Shown here one piece after another: positions 45,516 through 59,111 of a stretch of 64,000 nt of DNA (the stretch's first letter is position 1; every line of letters begins with the position of its first letter). Below the pieces are notes generated by a model. The model was not told where the DNA came from, ran no database searches, and saw only the letters and a list, made by a program, of their open reading frames with translations. The translations under genes and the position numbers were made by a program. Origin of the DNA: Zelopaecilomyces penicillatus (Eukaryota; Ascomycota; Sordariomycetes; Hypocreales; Pseudodiploosporaceae); NCBI GenBank assembly GCA_005765155.1, contig VCCP01000005.1:5208001-5272000 (forward strand), read 5' to 3'.

Positions 45516-48500
45516 GTTGGCGGTTTTTGAAAGATTGAATATTAGGTGAAGTTGGTATATTAGGAGATGTGGTGAGTAGAAGATGTGGTGATGTAGTGAG
45601 TGTGAGTGGTGGTGGTGAAAAAAAATAACTTCTCTGCTGGATTCTGATTGTATTTATATTCCATTAATGCTATCAACTTTACCTACAAACATCGCCCGGC
45701 CTCCCGTTTTCAATCAAGGGGTCGATAGAGATGTCTCCGATCCCAGCCATGACAGCAAACGCCAAACGTTCCTGGCATCCCTCAGCCAATACTGTGTCAA
45801 AATTGTAGGTTCACATGTCGTCCAGGCACATCGCACGCCGTTGTTCGGTATGAACCGAAACCACCTGTAACAGCCTCACAGTGAGCAGGGAGAGGTTTAC
45901 TGACAGCTGGATCCACCGACTGGGCACTTGCCTCTGTATGTTTTCAGCGTGTGTGTTCGATGTGATTGGCTCATGCGAGGAGGATAGGGCAAACCAACAA
46001 GCAAGGGAGGTTCGAGAAGGGCTCAAACAGGTTGTCTAAGGGGTTAGTCAAAGGAAAAAAAGATCTGGACCTGGTTGAGATATCCTCCCTAGGTGGGCGT
46101 CGCCTGTAATCTCTGCTAAGAAATCATCCATGGTGAGATATGCTGAAAGTTGTGTTTTGTGCTTTTCTACAGTCATCAGCTACAGGACTTTAGTAATACG
46201 TGATACTACCTAAATTCGAGTTCCCCATGTGGCGGTCAAGAAGCAATCCATGTTGTGTGACATCACAGTGGCGTGGAGAGAGAGAGAACAGATGAACCAC
46301 AACCCTTGTCCCCTGGTATATCTGCAGGTGGGTGTATCTAGCTGACCACGGCGAGCTATTTCGTGCAGACACACATACTTGCAGAGCCGCACGAGCCACG
46401 AGCACTGCGCAGGCTGCAAGCTGCAGGCTGGAAAAAGCATTGTGCTCATGCATTGTCCCGTTCTCGCCGAGGGGGCCGATCGTGAAATATGGATGGTGGA
46501 GGAACAGGCACAGACAGGCAGGGGCAGGGGGGGCAAACAGTCGAGAGTGACATATTGGAGGAGAGTGTGTGTCTCAGTTGACCCCCTTGCTTCTTGTCTC
46601 TCAAGTGGGCCTCATTCCCGGGACGGGCGCGAACAGGGGAGCGAATCTCTCGTTATCGCTCAGCCGGTTGGTGTTGGATGCCTTCTGTTCTGTTGGTTTT
46701 GTGTTTACTCTAGGGGATCGGGCGTCCCATCGATCGTTGTAGTTGAGATGCAGTTGGTGATAGGATAACCCATTATATTCTCTCCACGTAACCCTAAACC
46801 AACCTGTTGACAACCAGACAACACTTAACCCCAGCAAGGAGGCTGCAAGAAAAAAAGGAATAAATCTCCACTGACACTAGGCACTGGCTGGTCCGTTCAA
46901 TGCCTGCCCCAATTTTGCTCTTTCCGAGCCCGTGTCTCTGCAATATGAGGCTTCGGGGCCAGTCTGGACTCACCAGGTTTCTTTGTTTACTTATTTTGCT
47001 TACTTACTGCGGGCAATGTGAGCAAAGACCTAGAAAAGTGTTTAATACTACACCTACGTATGAGAAAGAAAAACACCAACGCATTAAATGAAGGGCATGA
47101 GTGGGAGGCGAGGCAAGGGTCAAGGTTCGAGACAAACGTAGCAGCGTGCGTGGGATGGGATTGTAAAGATGGGCATGTCGCCGCACGGTATGTACTGTGT
47201 GAGCACAAACGAGAGGTGTGCAGATCTGCCCTCGGCTGCCCTCGCCGAGCTGTCGCGTGGCGGCTTCACGTTCATCTTGTCACCAACAAACCCCATGGCC
47301 ACCCATCACCCTGGTTAGACACGCAAACAGCGGGATTGCAATGGGGAAGCTGCATGCAATATGCCGATGTTTGTGCATCGAATGTCGCAAGCGATTCACA
47401 TCAGCTAATACAGCCCACAGGTGCGGGAAGCGGATGCTACCAAATGTCGTGGTGTTGTTATGGCAAGTCTCAGAATCATTACCACTGTTTTTCACATAGA
47501 AGCTTCAAGCTATTCTCCCTCAAACATGATCTACAATACCGATGGAAATGCCGGAATTGCCGGTTTGACTTTTGAATGGGTGTTTATATCAAATTGAGCT
47601 TTTCTAGACTGTGTTGATTGATGGATAAGCCACCGCGCAGACTTGCAAGAAGTCAAGCAAAGTAGTGTTTATCTCTTCCATTTTCCGTAATTTATGCTGC
47701 ATAGTTGCAAGAATTCTCTTCAAGATAATGTATGATGATATTTAGACTGTAAAAAGAAGTTGAGTATTACTCGTCATCAGTTATCATTTATCTGAAGTGC
47801 TACTTAGTCACGCATATATCTGGGGATTTCCTTTTTGCTTCGACCTTGCCATCCAACTATAGGGTAGTGCCGAGGGAGAGTATTGGTGGAAAGGGGGCAG
47901 CAAACATTGATGGCTGACTAAGCCACTTTATCCCGCTTTGAAGTATTATCTCGACTTGTCTGAGTTCATCCAAGTAGCACTAGAAGGCTGGTTGTCCGTC
48001 CATACACCCTCAATTGCTTGATGATGAACTTGAGATGATTGCTTGCGGAACTGTTTTGTGCCCTGTCCTTCTCTCTAATGAGCTCCTATGGTTATCAAGA
48101 TAATAGTAGAACCAGCTGTAATCACCCATGTCAACACATCCTCCATACGTAGCCCGGAATAATGACCGGTCTTGACGCGGGGAAGAGGATGAGTGACATC
48201 GCCTACACCGAGTAGAAAAGTACATGCTATCATGCACATCTACCGTACGGACTTTTCGAGAAAACCCGCCCAAAAGTCCGTGGTCTTCTCTTCCACAACG
48301 CAGCAGCAACCTGTGAGTTCACCGCCCAAACTGACACCACAATACCACGGCACTACGCCTTATCGCCGAATAAACAGGGTTTGATTTACAATCAATTATT
48401 TAAATGGCGCAGCTGCGCACCGAGGCACTAGAAACGATTCCCAAGATTTTCCAGGGTGTCATCGGCCAGACCAAACCGAAGGGTTCTGGTTTGATCATCC

Positions 48501-49277
48501 CCAGGGTTTCCCCCCATACAGAGCCTTCCAAAGTGGACCCCCAAACTATGTGCCGAGGGACAGGTGTTTACTTGTTGTAACCTTGACAAACACTCCATAT
48601 GGTCAAGAAAGGATCTCTGCCAAATTTTTGGAAGGTAAGGGAAAATGTAATTAGCTTCTCGGCACTTGTTCTTGCAAAGGCCGGATTGGGATCTTTCCTA
48701 GTCCAGTTTGGAGAGGGGTTTATCAAGGGGGGCATTCTGCTGATGACGACATGGGACGGGGAGCCAAAGAAACCCATGAAAGCGAGTGTGCGCGTGCGTG
48801 TGTATGTATGGGGGGCTTGTCTTTTGGTGACGAAACCCCAGAATCCAGTAGGATTGACACGCTGGATAGTCAGACTTGAGCTACCACTAGTACGATGCAT
48901 CGGGTTATCGGCAACGCCGTCGAGAGGATCGTCGACTTAGTGATGAGTGACCAACTGACTGTCCGCCTGCCTTCTTCGAGAGGAATGCTAGATAAAAACG
49001 TATATAAAAGCTTTGCATCCCACCGGCGCGAGTCAGAATACAGACTGCCAAACCCAAGGCAAGTTAACAACTCAATTGGACTTTATAAAGACCGCGCCGT
49101 ACGCCCCCCTCTCATGGCATACCTGACCGAACCAAATCGCCTTGTTGCCAATTGACGACGCCATCTTCACCACGACACCGAATAGAGCTTACCGGTAACC
49201 CACATACAAATATAGACAAACATACCCACATAATACGACAAACGGGGAATCATTATCGCATTCTTCATCCTCCAGCC
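45516..49277. other. Long intergenic region
   Basis: No gene is supported over 3.7 kb; open frames such as 47018-47575 show no protein-like conservation signs. It may hold the hydrophobin promoter, whose TATAAATA is at 45651-45658. Confidence 0.5.
49001..49010 (+). promoter_or_regulatory. TATA box of the alcohol dehydrogenase
   Basis: TATATAAAAG lies 268 nt upstream of the ATG at 49278. Confidence 0.5.
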
Positions 49278-50513
49278 ATGCCTACTTTCACAGTCTTCAG
49301 GGGCACCGCCGACGGCAACCCCAAGCAGAGCACCACGACCAAGCCAGACGAACTTGTAGGAGACCAAGTCTTGCTCCGGGTGACGGCCTCTGGCGTTTGC
49401 GGCACTGGTATGTAAAAAAACAGCCCGAGTTTCCTTCATGACTCGTTTGCACTAGGCCTTGGCGTAATAAGCTAGACCCCTCCCCACGCATTAAAATATC
49501 GTAATCTCTAGAATGAAGCTGAGACTGTTGCCTTTTTCTTGCAGATTTGCATCTCGTGAGTTTACGTACCTGTTTCTAGATTTCGACACGAAAAATCAAC
49601 ATCAAGTACATCGCCTGTAGACTAACAAACCCCATCTAAAAAAAAATAGAGAACCCGCGACATCGTACTTGGCCATGAGGGCGTCGGCGTCGTTGAAGAT
49701 GTTGGCCCCAGCGTTAAATACATGAAGAAGGGCGACCGTGTTGGCTGGGGCTTCGAGACCGATTGCTGCGGTCACTGCCTCGCGTGCCTCCAAGGAGACG
49801 AAATCTATTGCCCAGAGCGCTCCATCTACGGCGGCGCAGCTAGCAAAGACCAGGGTAGCTTCGCAACCCACGCCATCTGGCGCGAGGCGTTTTTGCATCC
49901 CATTCCCGATGGCCTCTCCGACGTTGACGCGGCACCTCTGCAGTGCGGAGGCGCGACGGTATTCACGGCGCTGCAGGGCGTCCACCCAAACGACACTGTT
50001 GGCATCATGGGAGTTGGAGGTTTGGGGCATCTCGCCATTCAATATGCTAACAAGATGGGCTGCCGTGTGGTTGTGCTCTCCGGATCGGATAGGAAGAAGG
50101 ACGAGGCGACGAAGCTAGGTGCACACGAGTTCCTCGCCATGGGAGGAGATGGACCCAAAACTCTGCCTGGCGGTTGCTTGCTCACGAGACTGCTGGTTAC
50201 GGCCTCTGCCCAGCCCGCATGGGATGTTATCCTACCCATGATGGCGCCCCGATCCAAGATTTATCCGCTGTCCGCGTCCTCCGGCAACCTCGAAATCCCC
50301 TACATGCCCATGCTCATGAATGGCATTGCGATCCAAGGTGCTCTCGTCGCCTCCCGGGCCGCACATCGCCAGATGCTCGAGTTCTCCGCAATGCACGGAA
50401 TCCGACCCGTCGTAGAGAAGTTCCCCATGACGGAAGAGGGCATCAAGGAAGCCATGGATAGACTGGACAAGGGGAAGATTCATTTCCGGGCCGTTTTGGT
50501 ACCTGCCCAGTAA
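49278..50513 (+). CDS. Zinc-type alcohol dehydrogenase with 11-nt microexon (334 aa)
   Basis: Exons 49278-49407, 49545-49555 and 49650-50513. Exon 2 is only 11 nt and contributes Asp-Leu-His-Leu after catalytic Cys41, giving the motif VCGTDLHLRTRDIVLGHEG, with His56-Glu57 as the further zinc ligands. The structural zinc site is C-x2-C-x2-C-x7-C at residues 87-101 (CGHCLACLQGDEIYC). The cofactor loop is GVGGLGHLAIQYA. The family is the medium-chain dehydrogenases of NADP-dependent cinnamyl/aldehyde-reducing type in the cytosol. The microexon is inferred because both flanking introns have canonical ends and only this solution yields the motif in frame. Confidence 0.82.
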
Positions 50514-50516
50514 GAA

Positions 50517-53494
50517 GTAAAAATCTATGATGATGATAAGGGATCGTGCTGGAAAAGTTCAGATGGCATGATAGAGCTGGGATTGGGCGTTTGGTCAGGG
50601 ATTTTCACTGCACTTTTGATGAGGGATCTTGATGTGTAACGACGCGTGAAGATAAGCTCACGAATATAGACAGAACTATTTTGTCATCTTTTTGGTGACT
50701 ATGAAGTCAGGCCCAAATTGGACGAGCTTGGTGATCTTTTTTCTTCCAGATTGAACGTACCCATCCACGAGATGTTGGCGAAATCAGCGACGCTCTGGTG
50801 CAATTGGAGATGTCTGCTGATGCAGGTTTGCTGGTTTTACCTGGTCATTGTCATAACAAGCAGCAGATGTTCAAAATAAGATGATGCCATATACCAAAAC
50901 ACGCTGCAATAATCGTAAAGAGTAAAGGACAACAGGCCAAGTGACTTGGCCGCCCGTCCCGCGAGGTTGGGTAACACGGGTCGTCCATGTACTCCGTACA
51001 GATATACGGTCTTGATTGCACCCCATAATCATCACGACGTCCAACCCCACATCTGTCATCACTCTCTTTCCAGAGTCTCATGAGACATCGAAGATGCTCA
51101 TTGCCTATCTAGGTAATAGATAATACGAGCAAACCCTGATCGAGTACTACCCAGACTTCGATACGTTTTGCAGTCTTGGACCAATTTACGCAGATTTCAT
51201 TTCATTGTCACAACTGGCGCTCGGTGTGATCCTTTGCGTTTGGGTTGCAAGCTGACGGTAGCTGCCTGCATTTATCCTAGTAAATGTGCCGTTTGTCTGC
51301 TGCTGGTATTATGAACACGTCGTCATGACTCCTTGTCTGTTGTGTTTGCCATTGTGGCATAGGCGTTTCCCTGTGGGATAACTGTACCCGTGGGATAAAC
51401 ATGCTAGGTTTTTGTGTGAGTGGCTGGTGTAGTGATCTTAGCGTGCCCAAAGAGTGAATGGGGATTCAGCTCGGCGCTCTCCATGAAGCTGTGACAGGAT
51501 AAGATCCATGAGGCCCTCGGGCTAGGAAAGATCCCGTACATTCAAGCAACTCAAACGGGCGTTTTGACTCTAATAAACACATACTTACAGTCGGTCAAAA
51601 TAAAGAGTTTCATCCATTATTATTCTCAAAGCAAGTAGCAAAACGAATAGACCAACTTGCAACTTTGCAACTTGGATTGAGGTTGAGGGAAAGCTGAGCT
51701 CAAGCCACACACGTTGGGTGTGGGGGGGGGCATGACAGAGGTTACCAAGAAGGGTGAAATGGCTGGAACGCCATTTGGCCAAGCCAGCCTCAAGACACGG
51801 GAAGCCGCTTGGTGGTGTGCCATTGTGGCAGATGTATCGTATTTTTCGGAACCATCAGGCCGAGCAGACAGACAGCCTCATTTCTCGGCGGTTCAAGATT
51901 GCGCGCTATCATGCAACAGGTGAGGAACAAGGCGCCACGTTTATTCTTCTTTATTGCCTGCCGGGGTACGGAGTACAGAGTAGCGAATTGCCACGCCTCA
52001 TGGAATCATCGGCTGTGAGAAGAAGTTGTATGGAAGAAATTTGGAGAAAATCGGAGTGAAAACGACATGGGTGTGGATGGCCGTTGTAAGGAAAGCGTCG
52101 ATGGCATCATCGCTCGTGGAGTGTTGGTTTGTTTGATCCGTGAGCGTATCGAAGCGGCTAGCAGGGAGGGTGCCTGTCATAGCTTGTCATAGCCCGAGAT
52201 AGTTTTGCAGACAAAAGCTGGAGGAAGTGGAGAGCATTCATTATAGCACAGGGTTGTTGTGCGAGCATATGGAAACCACTCTGAAGCTTCCCTCTATCGA
52301 TACACCTCCTCACGACACACTGGCCTCTAATCCCCTATAGCTTCTGTCAGTGAAACAGTCGCGAGAGTCATGAGGTTGCATCCCAAAATAAGGTTGGAGG
52401 GAAGCTGAAGAAGCTGCCCATGTTTGGTGTGCATTCCGAGGCATCTTTGATAAATGGAAGCCTGTGGTGCCCACCAATGATGGCACCACCCACACCACCC
52501 TCGGTCCTTTAAGACGAACCACTGCTCCACTGCCGTGTCTATTGCATCCAGTACAAGCTGTTTAAATACTTCTATTCTATCCCTTAAGCACCAGAGCGCG
52601 CGCAAGGTGTACCAAAAAAGTGTGTGGAGATGCATCGGGGATCCATCAAATAGCTTCCATGTTTCCAGGGCTTTTTCCATCAAAGTGGCGGCTGCTACTG
52701 TACTTCAACCGCTAAATTATCACCTCAGAGGGGCCCCGGCCGCCGATTAGACCGCCAAACAAGCACCAACCACAGCGCAGCGCAGCGCAGGCCCTGTCGA
52801 CAGCCGCGTCGTCTACTCCGTAGAGGGTGGGGATTGGCTGAGCACGCAATCGCTCCATGCTGGTGACTAATCGAACGCCGTTGCCCACTGTTGCATCACT
52901 GTAGGCTGCTGATTGACCCGCTGTAAAGCATTGGAGACTGCTGTAGACCGCTGTAGGAACATCTTGGCAGCATTGGATCTTGTAATCTGAGGCATCACCA
53001 AATGAAAAACACCTGGGCTATCCAAATGATGGCCGCAATGCGCAGGCGCGGTATTAATTGGCATCTTGCCCGTAATGCTGATCAACCCTGCTCTTCGCAA
53101 ATTCACATCCCCCGTCACACCAGGCGTCTTTCAAAGTAGACGACAGCTGTGCGTTGGATCGTCGACCAGGGCTGGCTGCTGTCTGGGGGCCGATTGCAAC
53201 ATTGGACTGGTAAGCTATAATATCTACCAGCCGCCCTCCTCGAGCCTCGACTCGACTCGTCTTGGCTTGACTCGTCCCGACTCTGTCTTCACCTACCTCT
53301 TCTTCCTCTGCCCCTTCTTGGTCCTCCTTCTTCCTCTCTAGATCTCCATCTGAGTCTCTCTCTTCTCTCCATATTCCTCGCGCCGGTCGCCAACACCCTC
53401 CCCGACTACTCGACCATCGCCGAATACCCAGACCACGAAACGACTTAAACTGGTTGGTGACAAACCCTCACCACCACAAAGAACCAACCAAGCC
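50517..53494. other. Long intergenic region, permease promoter
   Basis: No gene is supported. TACGGAGTA-type motifs are at 50989-50998, 51967-51976 and 52814-52822. A GCAGC/GCGCAG tandem tract lies near 52775-52795. The last 200 bases are a pyrimidine-rich (TCTTC) leader. Confidence 0.5.
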
Positions 53495-55728
53495 ATGCAT
53501 TCAGGCGAGGTATTCGGCAAGTCGCCGTCCGCCGACGCATATGGCAATGACAGCAGCACGCCGCCCGTTGCTCACATCGACGACGTCGAGGGCTACAACC
53601 GTCATGAATCCCAGGACCACCTCAAGCGCGCCCTCTCTGCGCGCCAGGTCCAGATGATTGCCATTGGAGGCACCATTGGCACTGGGCTGTTCCTCGGCAC
53701 GGGCAAGTCGCTGGCGACGGGCGGTCCAGCCGCCATCTTGCTGTGCTACGCCATCGTCGGTGCCATTGTGTTCGTGACGATGCTGAGCTTGGGCGAGATG
53801 TCTGCGTTTATCCCAGTGGCGGGCAGTTTCTGTACTTTTGCGGGGTAAGGATGTGCCAACATTGAGAGCCCCCGTTGATGAATGATGATTGAATGTGTGG
53901 ATGAAATGAAGCCAATCCATATGAGGGAGGGAACGGCTGCGTTGCCGCCTTTTTCTCCATCCAATTACCCAATACAAACCCCCCAATCCAACCTCAATCC
54001 CAGCAGCACCCCTGCTTGTTTGCGCGCCAGAACTTCGCTGACCAGGTTCCCCATTGCTTTTTTTCTTTAGCCGATTCGTCGATGATTCCTTTGGCTTTGC
54101 CCTGACGTGGAATTATTGGTTTAACGATGCTGTCTCAACCGCTGCCGACTTGGTTGCGCTCCAGCTGCTGCTCAAGTATTGGACAGACAACTTTCCTGGC
54201 TGGGCTCTCAGTCTGATATTCTGGTTTGTTCTGATTATTACCAACATCATTTCCGTGCGCGCATATGGCGAGGTAAAAAAAAAATCCACACTTGCAACTG
54301 GAATGCGCAACTCTTCTATACATGATGGAAGCTGACATTGCGCTCCCGATGTTTAGCTTGAATATTGGCTCAGCTTGCTCAAAGTTATTACTATTGTTGT
54401 AAGTACATTACCTCCATAGGACAATTTTCAGTCCCGCAAGCGTCGTTTTGAACCACAGTATCTAATAAAGTGAAACCCCTAGGTCTTCATCATTACCAGC
54501 ATTGTCGTCAACGTCGGTGGCAACGCCGACGGCCGCTACATTGGTGCCGAGAACTGGCATATTCCTGGCGCTCCCTTTGTTGGCGGTATTGGAGGATTTG
54601 CTTCAGTCTTTGTCACGGCCTCCTTTGCCTGTATGCTGAACCTAAATTTCCTGCTTCCTCATGGGAATGATACTAACAAGGCGTAAAGATGGCGGCACCG
54701 AGTCCATTGCCATCACCGCTGGTGAGACCAAGAACCCGACCAAGAACATGCCCCGAGTCGTGAAGAATGTCTTTTGGAGAATTCTTCTGTTCTAGTACGT
54801 CTCATTCAAGCCTCATTCTGCCAATTTGGATCCGTGAACAAACTCACTAACACCAACTTAGTATCCTCTCTATCCTGCTCATCGGCCTCAACGTTCCTTA
54901 CAACTACCCTAACCTCAATACCAAAAACACCCGCACGTCGCCTTTTACCATTGTCTTTCAAATGACCGGTGCCCGCGCCGCTGGTAGTGTCATCAACGCC
55001 GTCATCATGACCAGTGTCATTTCCGCAGGCAACCACGCGCTCTTTGCTGGCTCCCGGCTTATGTTCACGCTGGCCAAGGCAGGGCACGCGCCGCAGTTCT
55101 TTGGCAAGTTGAACAAAAACCAGGTGCCTTGGGTTGCTGTTCTGGCCACCAGCATTATTGCTGGTGCGTGCTTTGGCTCGAGCTTCATCGGCGCCGGCCA
55201 GCTGTGGACCTGGCTGCAAAAGTAAGTGGACCAATTCTTGTCACCCAAAACGATCCATAGTTTTCTTTCCCTTGTTGTTGTTGTCATTATATATTCTGAC
55301 TGTTCCTTGACAGCATTGTCGGAGTCTCCAACCAGCTCAGCTGGATCGCCATCGGTATCACCTCCATCCGCTTCCGCGCCGGCCTCGAACGCCAAGGCAA
55401 AACTCACCTCCTCCCCTTCCGCAACTGGACATACCCTGTCGGCCCCTGGATGGCTGTCATCCTCAACAGCTTCCTTGTCCTCGTCCAGGGCTGGAGCTGC
55501 TTCAGCCCCAAGTTCGACGCCGTCAACTTTGTCAGCCTGTACATTGAGCTGCCCGTCATGTTGACCATGTTTGTCGTCTGGAAGCTCATCAAGCGCACCA
55601 AGTTTGTCAAGCTGGAGCAAATGGACCTCGAGACAGACGTGCACACGGTAGATGAAAAGATTGCGGAGAAGGTGGATGAGACGGGCTGGAAGTCGAAGCT
55701 GAAGAGGGGTGTTAACTGGGTCTTTTGA
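53495..55728 (+). CDS. Amino-acid permease, YAT-type APC family (540 aa)
   Basis: Seven exons: 53495-53844, 54071-54272, 54357-54398, 54483-54630, 54689-54794, 54862-55221 and 55314-55728; all phases close. About twelve membrane helices follow a 50-residue hydrophilic N-terminus. Signatures are ALSARQVQMIAIGGTIGTG, the proton/substrate region GPAAILLCYAIVGAIVFVTM, FIPVAGSF, FALTWNYWFNDAVSTAAD and later YGGTESIAITAGETKNP, HALFAGSRLMFTLAKAGHAP, VSNQLSWIAIGITSIRFR. This is the yeast amino-acid transporter group of the plasma membrane. Substrate cannot be read from sequence. The C-terminal tail has acidic-Lys stretches. Confidence 0.9.
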
Positions 55729-55731
55729 GCG

Positions 55732-57010
55732 ACGCCCCATTTATTGTTGTTGCATTTATTATGTTTTGGTTATGAGTGTGGTTGTCATGTTGGAAATGGG
55801 CAATGAGATGAACAGCGAGCTGAAGCGACATGATTATTCTAATTATACCTTATCGTCCATTATTCCAAGCCTTTCTGGCTTGGTATTTCACGAGAAAAGC
55901 ACACATTACATCATCAGTTTTATCTGGTTGTCTTGATCTGGAACAAAAGTACGTGAAATAGGTAACCCATCCATTTTGTAACACATGAAGTCGGGGTGAT
56001 GATGGTGGCACATTCTTGGCTTCAATCTATTGGTCTTGGCTAGACCGCTGTGAGTCTCACAGGGCGTCGGGTAGGTGAGCGGGAATGACGGGCCTACCCG
56101 AATCTCGGAAGTATCTTGGAAGAGTCTTGGAAGACTTGGAGGTATTGGCAGCAGCGAGGGGAGAGGTGAGCAATCGTCGCTAATGATGCTGCCTTGACGA
56201 GGCTTCTTAGTTGTAGGCTTCACCAATTGATGCCCCCACTTTCTGATGCACAGCGAATGGGCAGCGACTTTCAAAGTTCTGAGGGATACTTAACCTGTTT
56301 AGTAAATGATGAGAAAAATAAAGTACCGTCATGTATACTTGTCTGGACCCTGCATCCCACTTTTGCCACAGTCTGCCCCGCGCCTCCAGCCACAGCTGGC
56401 CAGGGCACGTGAGATAGATCCGTTTTGGCCTCCACACTGGCCCCCATCTCAACATCTTCCCATCGAAAGAAACAACGACGGCATACATAAGTAGCAGCTC
56501 ATAACTTGACTTTGTTTCTAATAGCGCCCTTCTGCTCCTATCCACTGATTGTTGGGCTTAAGCTCATTCTGCATTCTGGAGACGAGGTGCCGCGTTGTGT
56601 GTGTTGGCAAGCCTGGGAAACAGTACGCCCAGGGGCGAGCGAGATTAAAGTTGTGACATCCTGAACCTCTCAACAACTGTTTTGACCGGGGTGACGAGGG
56701 CGAGAGAGATGCAGAGATACCGAGATACAAAGTGCTTGGTCTGAATTATTAACGGTGCGCCACCAACGAACCAAACTTCTAGCCATCAGCGGTTCCGCCA
56801 GAATTCTCTCCCATCGGCCAGCTTGAACAAAGCCAAGGCTCTCTTGACACTTCACCCAACACAGCAAAGCTGCACGTTGCACCAGTCCTCCTCCCGACCG
56901 TGCAACTCTAGACCCTCCGTTTCCTCTCTTACCTTTTCTCTCACTCTGGATTTCCTAGAATAAAGAACGGCCCCCATGGATATACGAATATAAGCACCTG
57001 CCAAAGTCAG
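55732..57010. other. Intergenic
   Basis: 3' flank of the permease and promoter of the regulator at 57011. No gene is seen. Confidence 0.5.
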
Positions 57011-59108
57011 ATGGCGCCCCAAGCCACAGATTCAGCAGCAGAAACGCCACAACTCAAGCTGGTGGCAGATGGAGACACCAAGAACAAGACGAACAAGTCA
57101 GATAGCTCATCACCACTACCACCACAAACACCCCAGCAATGCATCGAGTGTCTCCGCAGAAAACAAGCCTGCGATGGACTCCGCCCTGTTTGCCGCAAAT
57201 GCTGCGCCGCTTCCATCGTCTGCCCCGGCTACGGCGAGCAGAAGCCACTCACTTGGCTCGCTCCCGGCAAAGTGACGCTGAGAACGCGGCGTCCACGGGC
57301 TCCCAAGAAAGTTGTTGACAATGTTGTCGATGATAACCATGAAAACCGTGATGCGGTTGGCTGTGTTACTACTACTACCACCTCGAAACACCCAGCGAAG
57401 AGTACCGATAGGGGAGTGAAGACAAGAGGGACTATGGCCGTGAGGTTGAGCAATGGACCAAAGTCAAAATCAGCATCATCGACAGTTCAGACACAGACTG
57501 CGTTTATTGAAGACGGTGCTAGCCTAGAGGTGAATGCTGTTTCTCTAGTGAGAAACAAGCATCAAGCGCAAACAAACGCGGTAAACGAACAACAGCAGCA
57601 ATGGCATCAGCAGAGCATCCCCGTGGTTCAGATACGACCGCATTTGTGGGATGCCCTCGAAGCCGTCGACTTTTGTGCGTAATCACCTTCCATCTCCAAT
57701 CACCTACAAATCACCAAAAAGAGCAAGAAAGAGCAAATTTATTCCCAACTAACCACCATGTCCAGACAACGCCTACATCCATACCGCCCGCGTCTCCAAC
57801 AACATTGCCCCGAGCCCCTTCTTTCCCCAAGAACCCCTCCCCAGCGATGTTCTCTTCACCGTCAGCCCGACCAGCCAGCACTCCTTCGTCTCCGCCATGC
57901 TTGCCCTGCGCATCTCCTATGTCGCCCGTACGCAGGGTGTTGGCAACGACCACCGCAACCCGGGTCCTGCGGCGGCGCTGTGGTCTAGCTATCACTATCA
58001 TACTGGCATGGCTGTGAGCGCGCTGAATGATAAGATGAACCGGGATTCATATAACGATGACGAAACGTTTCTGTGTATTAATGACTTGATTTCTTCCGAG
58101 GTGAGGACCAACCATATGTTTGATGTATCCTGTCATACCTTTGACAACCCTCTCTTATGCAAAAGGGAGTTCTGAAAATGATATTAACACCCCTCTTCTT
58201 CAGCTGCTACTTTCTACAACTCTCCACTGGCGTGCACATGCCAATGGCTTCTTCGCCCTCATCAGGCTCCGCGGCGGCCTCCACAATCTCATGGATTCGC
58301 CTGAACCATTAAGATGTATTCTTCTAGGATTTATCGTGTATGTATATATAACCAATAAAAGTAGACTTTTCTTCGTTTGGCTGACCATCTTCCCAGACAC
58401 TGTACCATTATGAACACCACAAGCCCCTCCAACAACCAGATCCGGGCAGTATCCCAGTTCAGCATTGATGACGTCCTCCGTCTCTACAAAGAAATGCTCT
58501 ATCCACCCGTAATGTGCCCTCCGTACCTCTTTCTCGACATTATCCGTATCAACAATCTCCGGGAACGTTCTGCAAAGATGCCCAACGCCAACGCCATCAC
58601 CACCACCACCACCACCGCTGAACCTTCAACAAATGACGGCTTTGTAATTCAGACAGAAATAGACGTTCTGCTCACCCATATTGAAGCGTTTTCCACAGAC
58701 CATTGGACTCAATCCTCTGGCTTACCCAATACCCCCGCATGCCAACTCATTGGCCGCATCTACCACTCCGCCGTGGCCTTGTACGCTTTACTCTCGCTAC
58801 CTTGCGTGGACGACTGCGACACCGCCAAGGCAGACCATCGTACCCGCCTCTCTCGGCTCCTGGCCAAAGCTATGAGCTCCCCCGCTTGCATGAAAACTAT
58901 TCGCTGGCCGCTTGTCATTGCTGGTGTCGCGGCTGCTGACGGGACTGACTCGGATCGAGCTCAAATCCAACAATACCTAACCGAAGCGAATATGAGCCCC
59001 GATGTAGGCATGGGCCCTATGGTTGCTAGAGCTGTTTTGAAGAACTTTTGGAAATCGGGTAAAAGGGGATGGGATGAGTGTTTTGATAGGCCGTACATGG
59101 CGCTATGA
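57011..59108 (+). CDS. Zn2Cys6 transcription factor 2, Fungal_trans_2-type (614 aa)
   Basis: Exons 57011-57674, 57766-58100, 58204-58337 and 58397-59108; phases close at all three introns, including an unusual GTGCGT donor at 57675. The zinc cluster is CIECLRRKQACDGLRPVCRK with Cys 44, 47, 54, 61, 64 and 71 (the spacing C-x2-C-x6-C-x6-C-x2-C-x6-C). Unlike many, it begins after a 43-residue Ser/Thr-rich lead. Residues about 75-200 are basic and Gln/Asn-rich linker (NEQQQQWHQQ). The C-terminal 350 residues resemble the Fungal_trans_2 helical domain (ALRISYVARTQG, GMAVSALNDKM, LHWRAHANGFFALIRLRGG). Nuclear regulator of unknown targets; it is near no clear pathway genes. Confidence 0.82.
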
Positions 59109-59111
59109 TGA

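Noticed and set aside
47018..47575. 185-residue open frame
   Set aside because: No coding bias or motif, and other frames are open over the same span.
54958..55740. 260-residue minus-strand open frame opposite the permease
   Set aside because: It is antisense to exons of a well-supported gene and rich in residues expected from the complementary strand.
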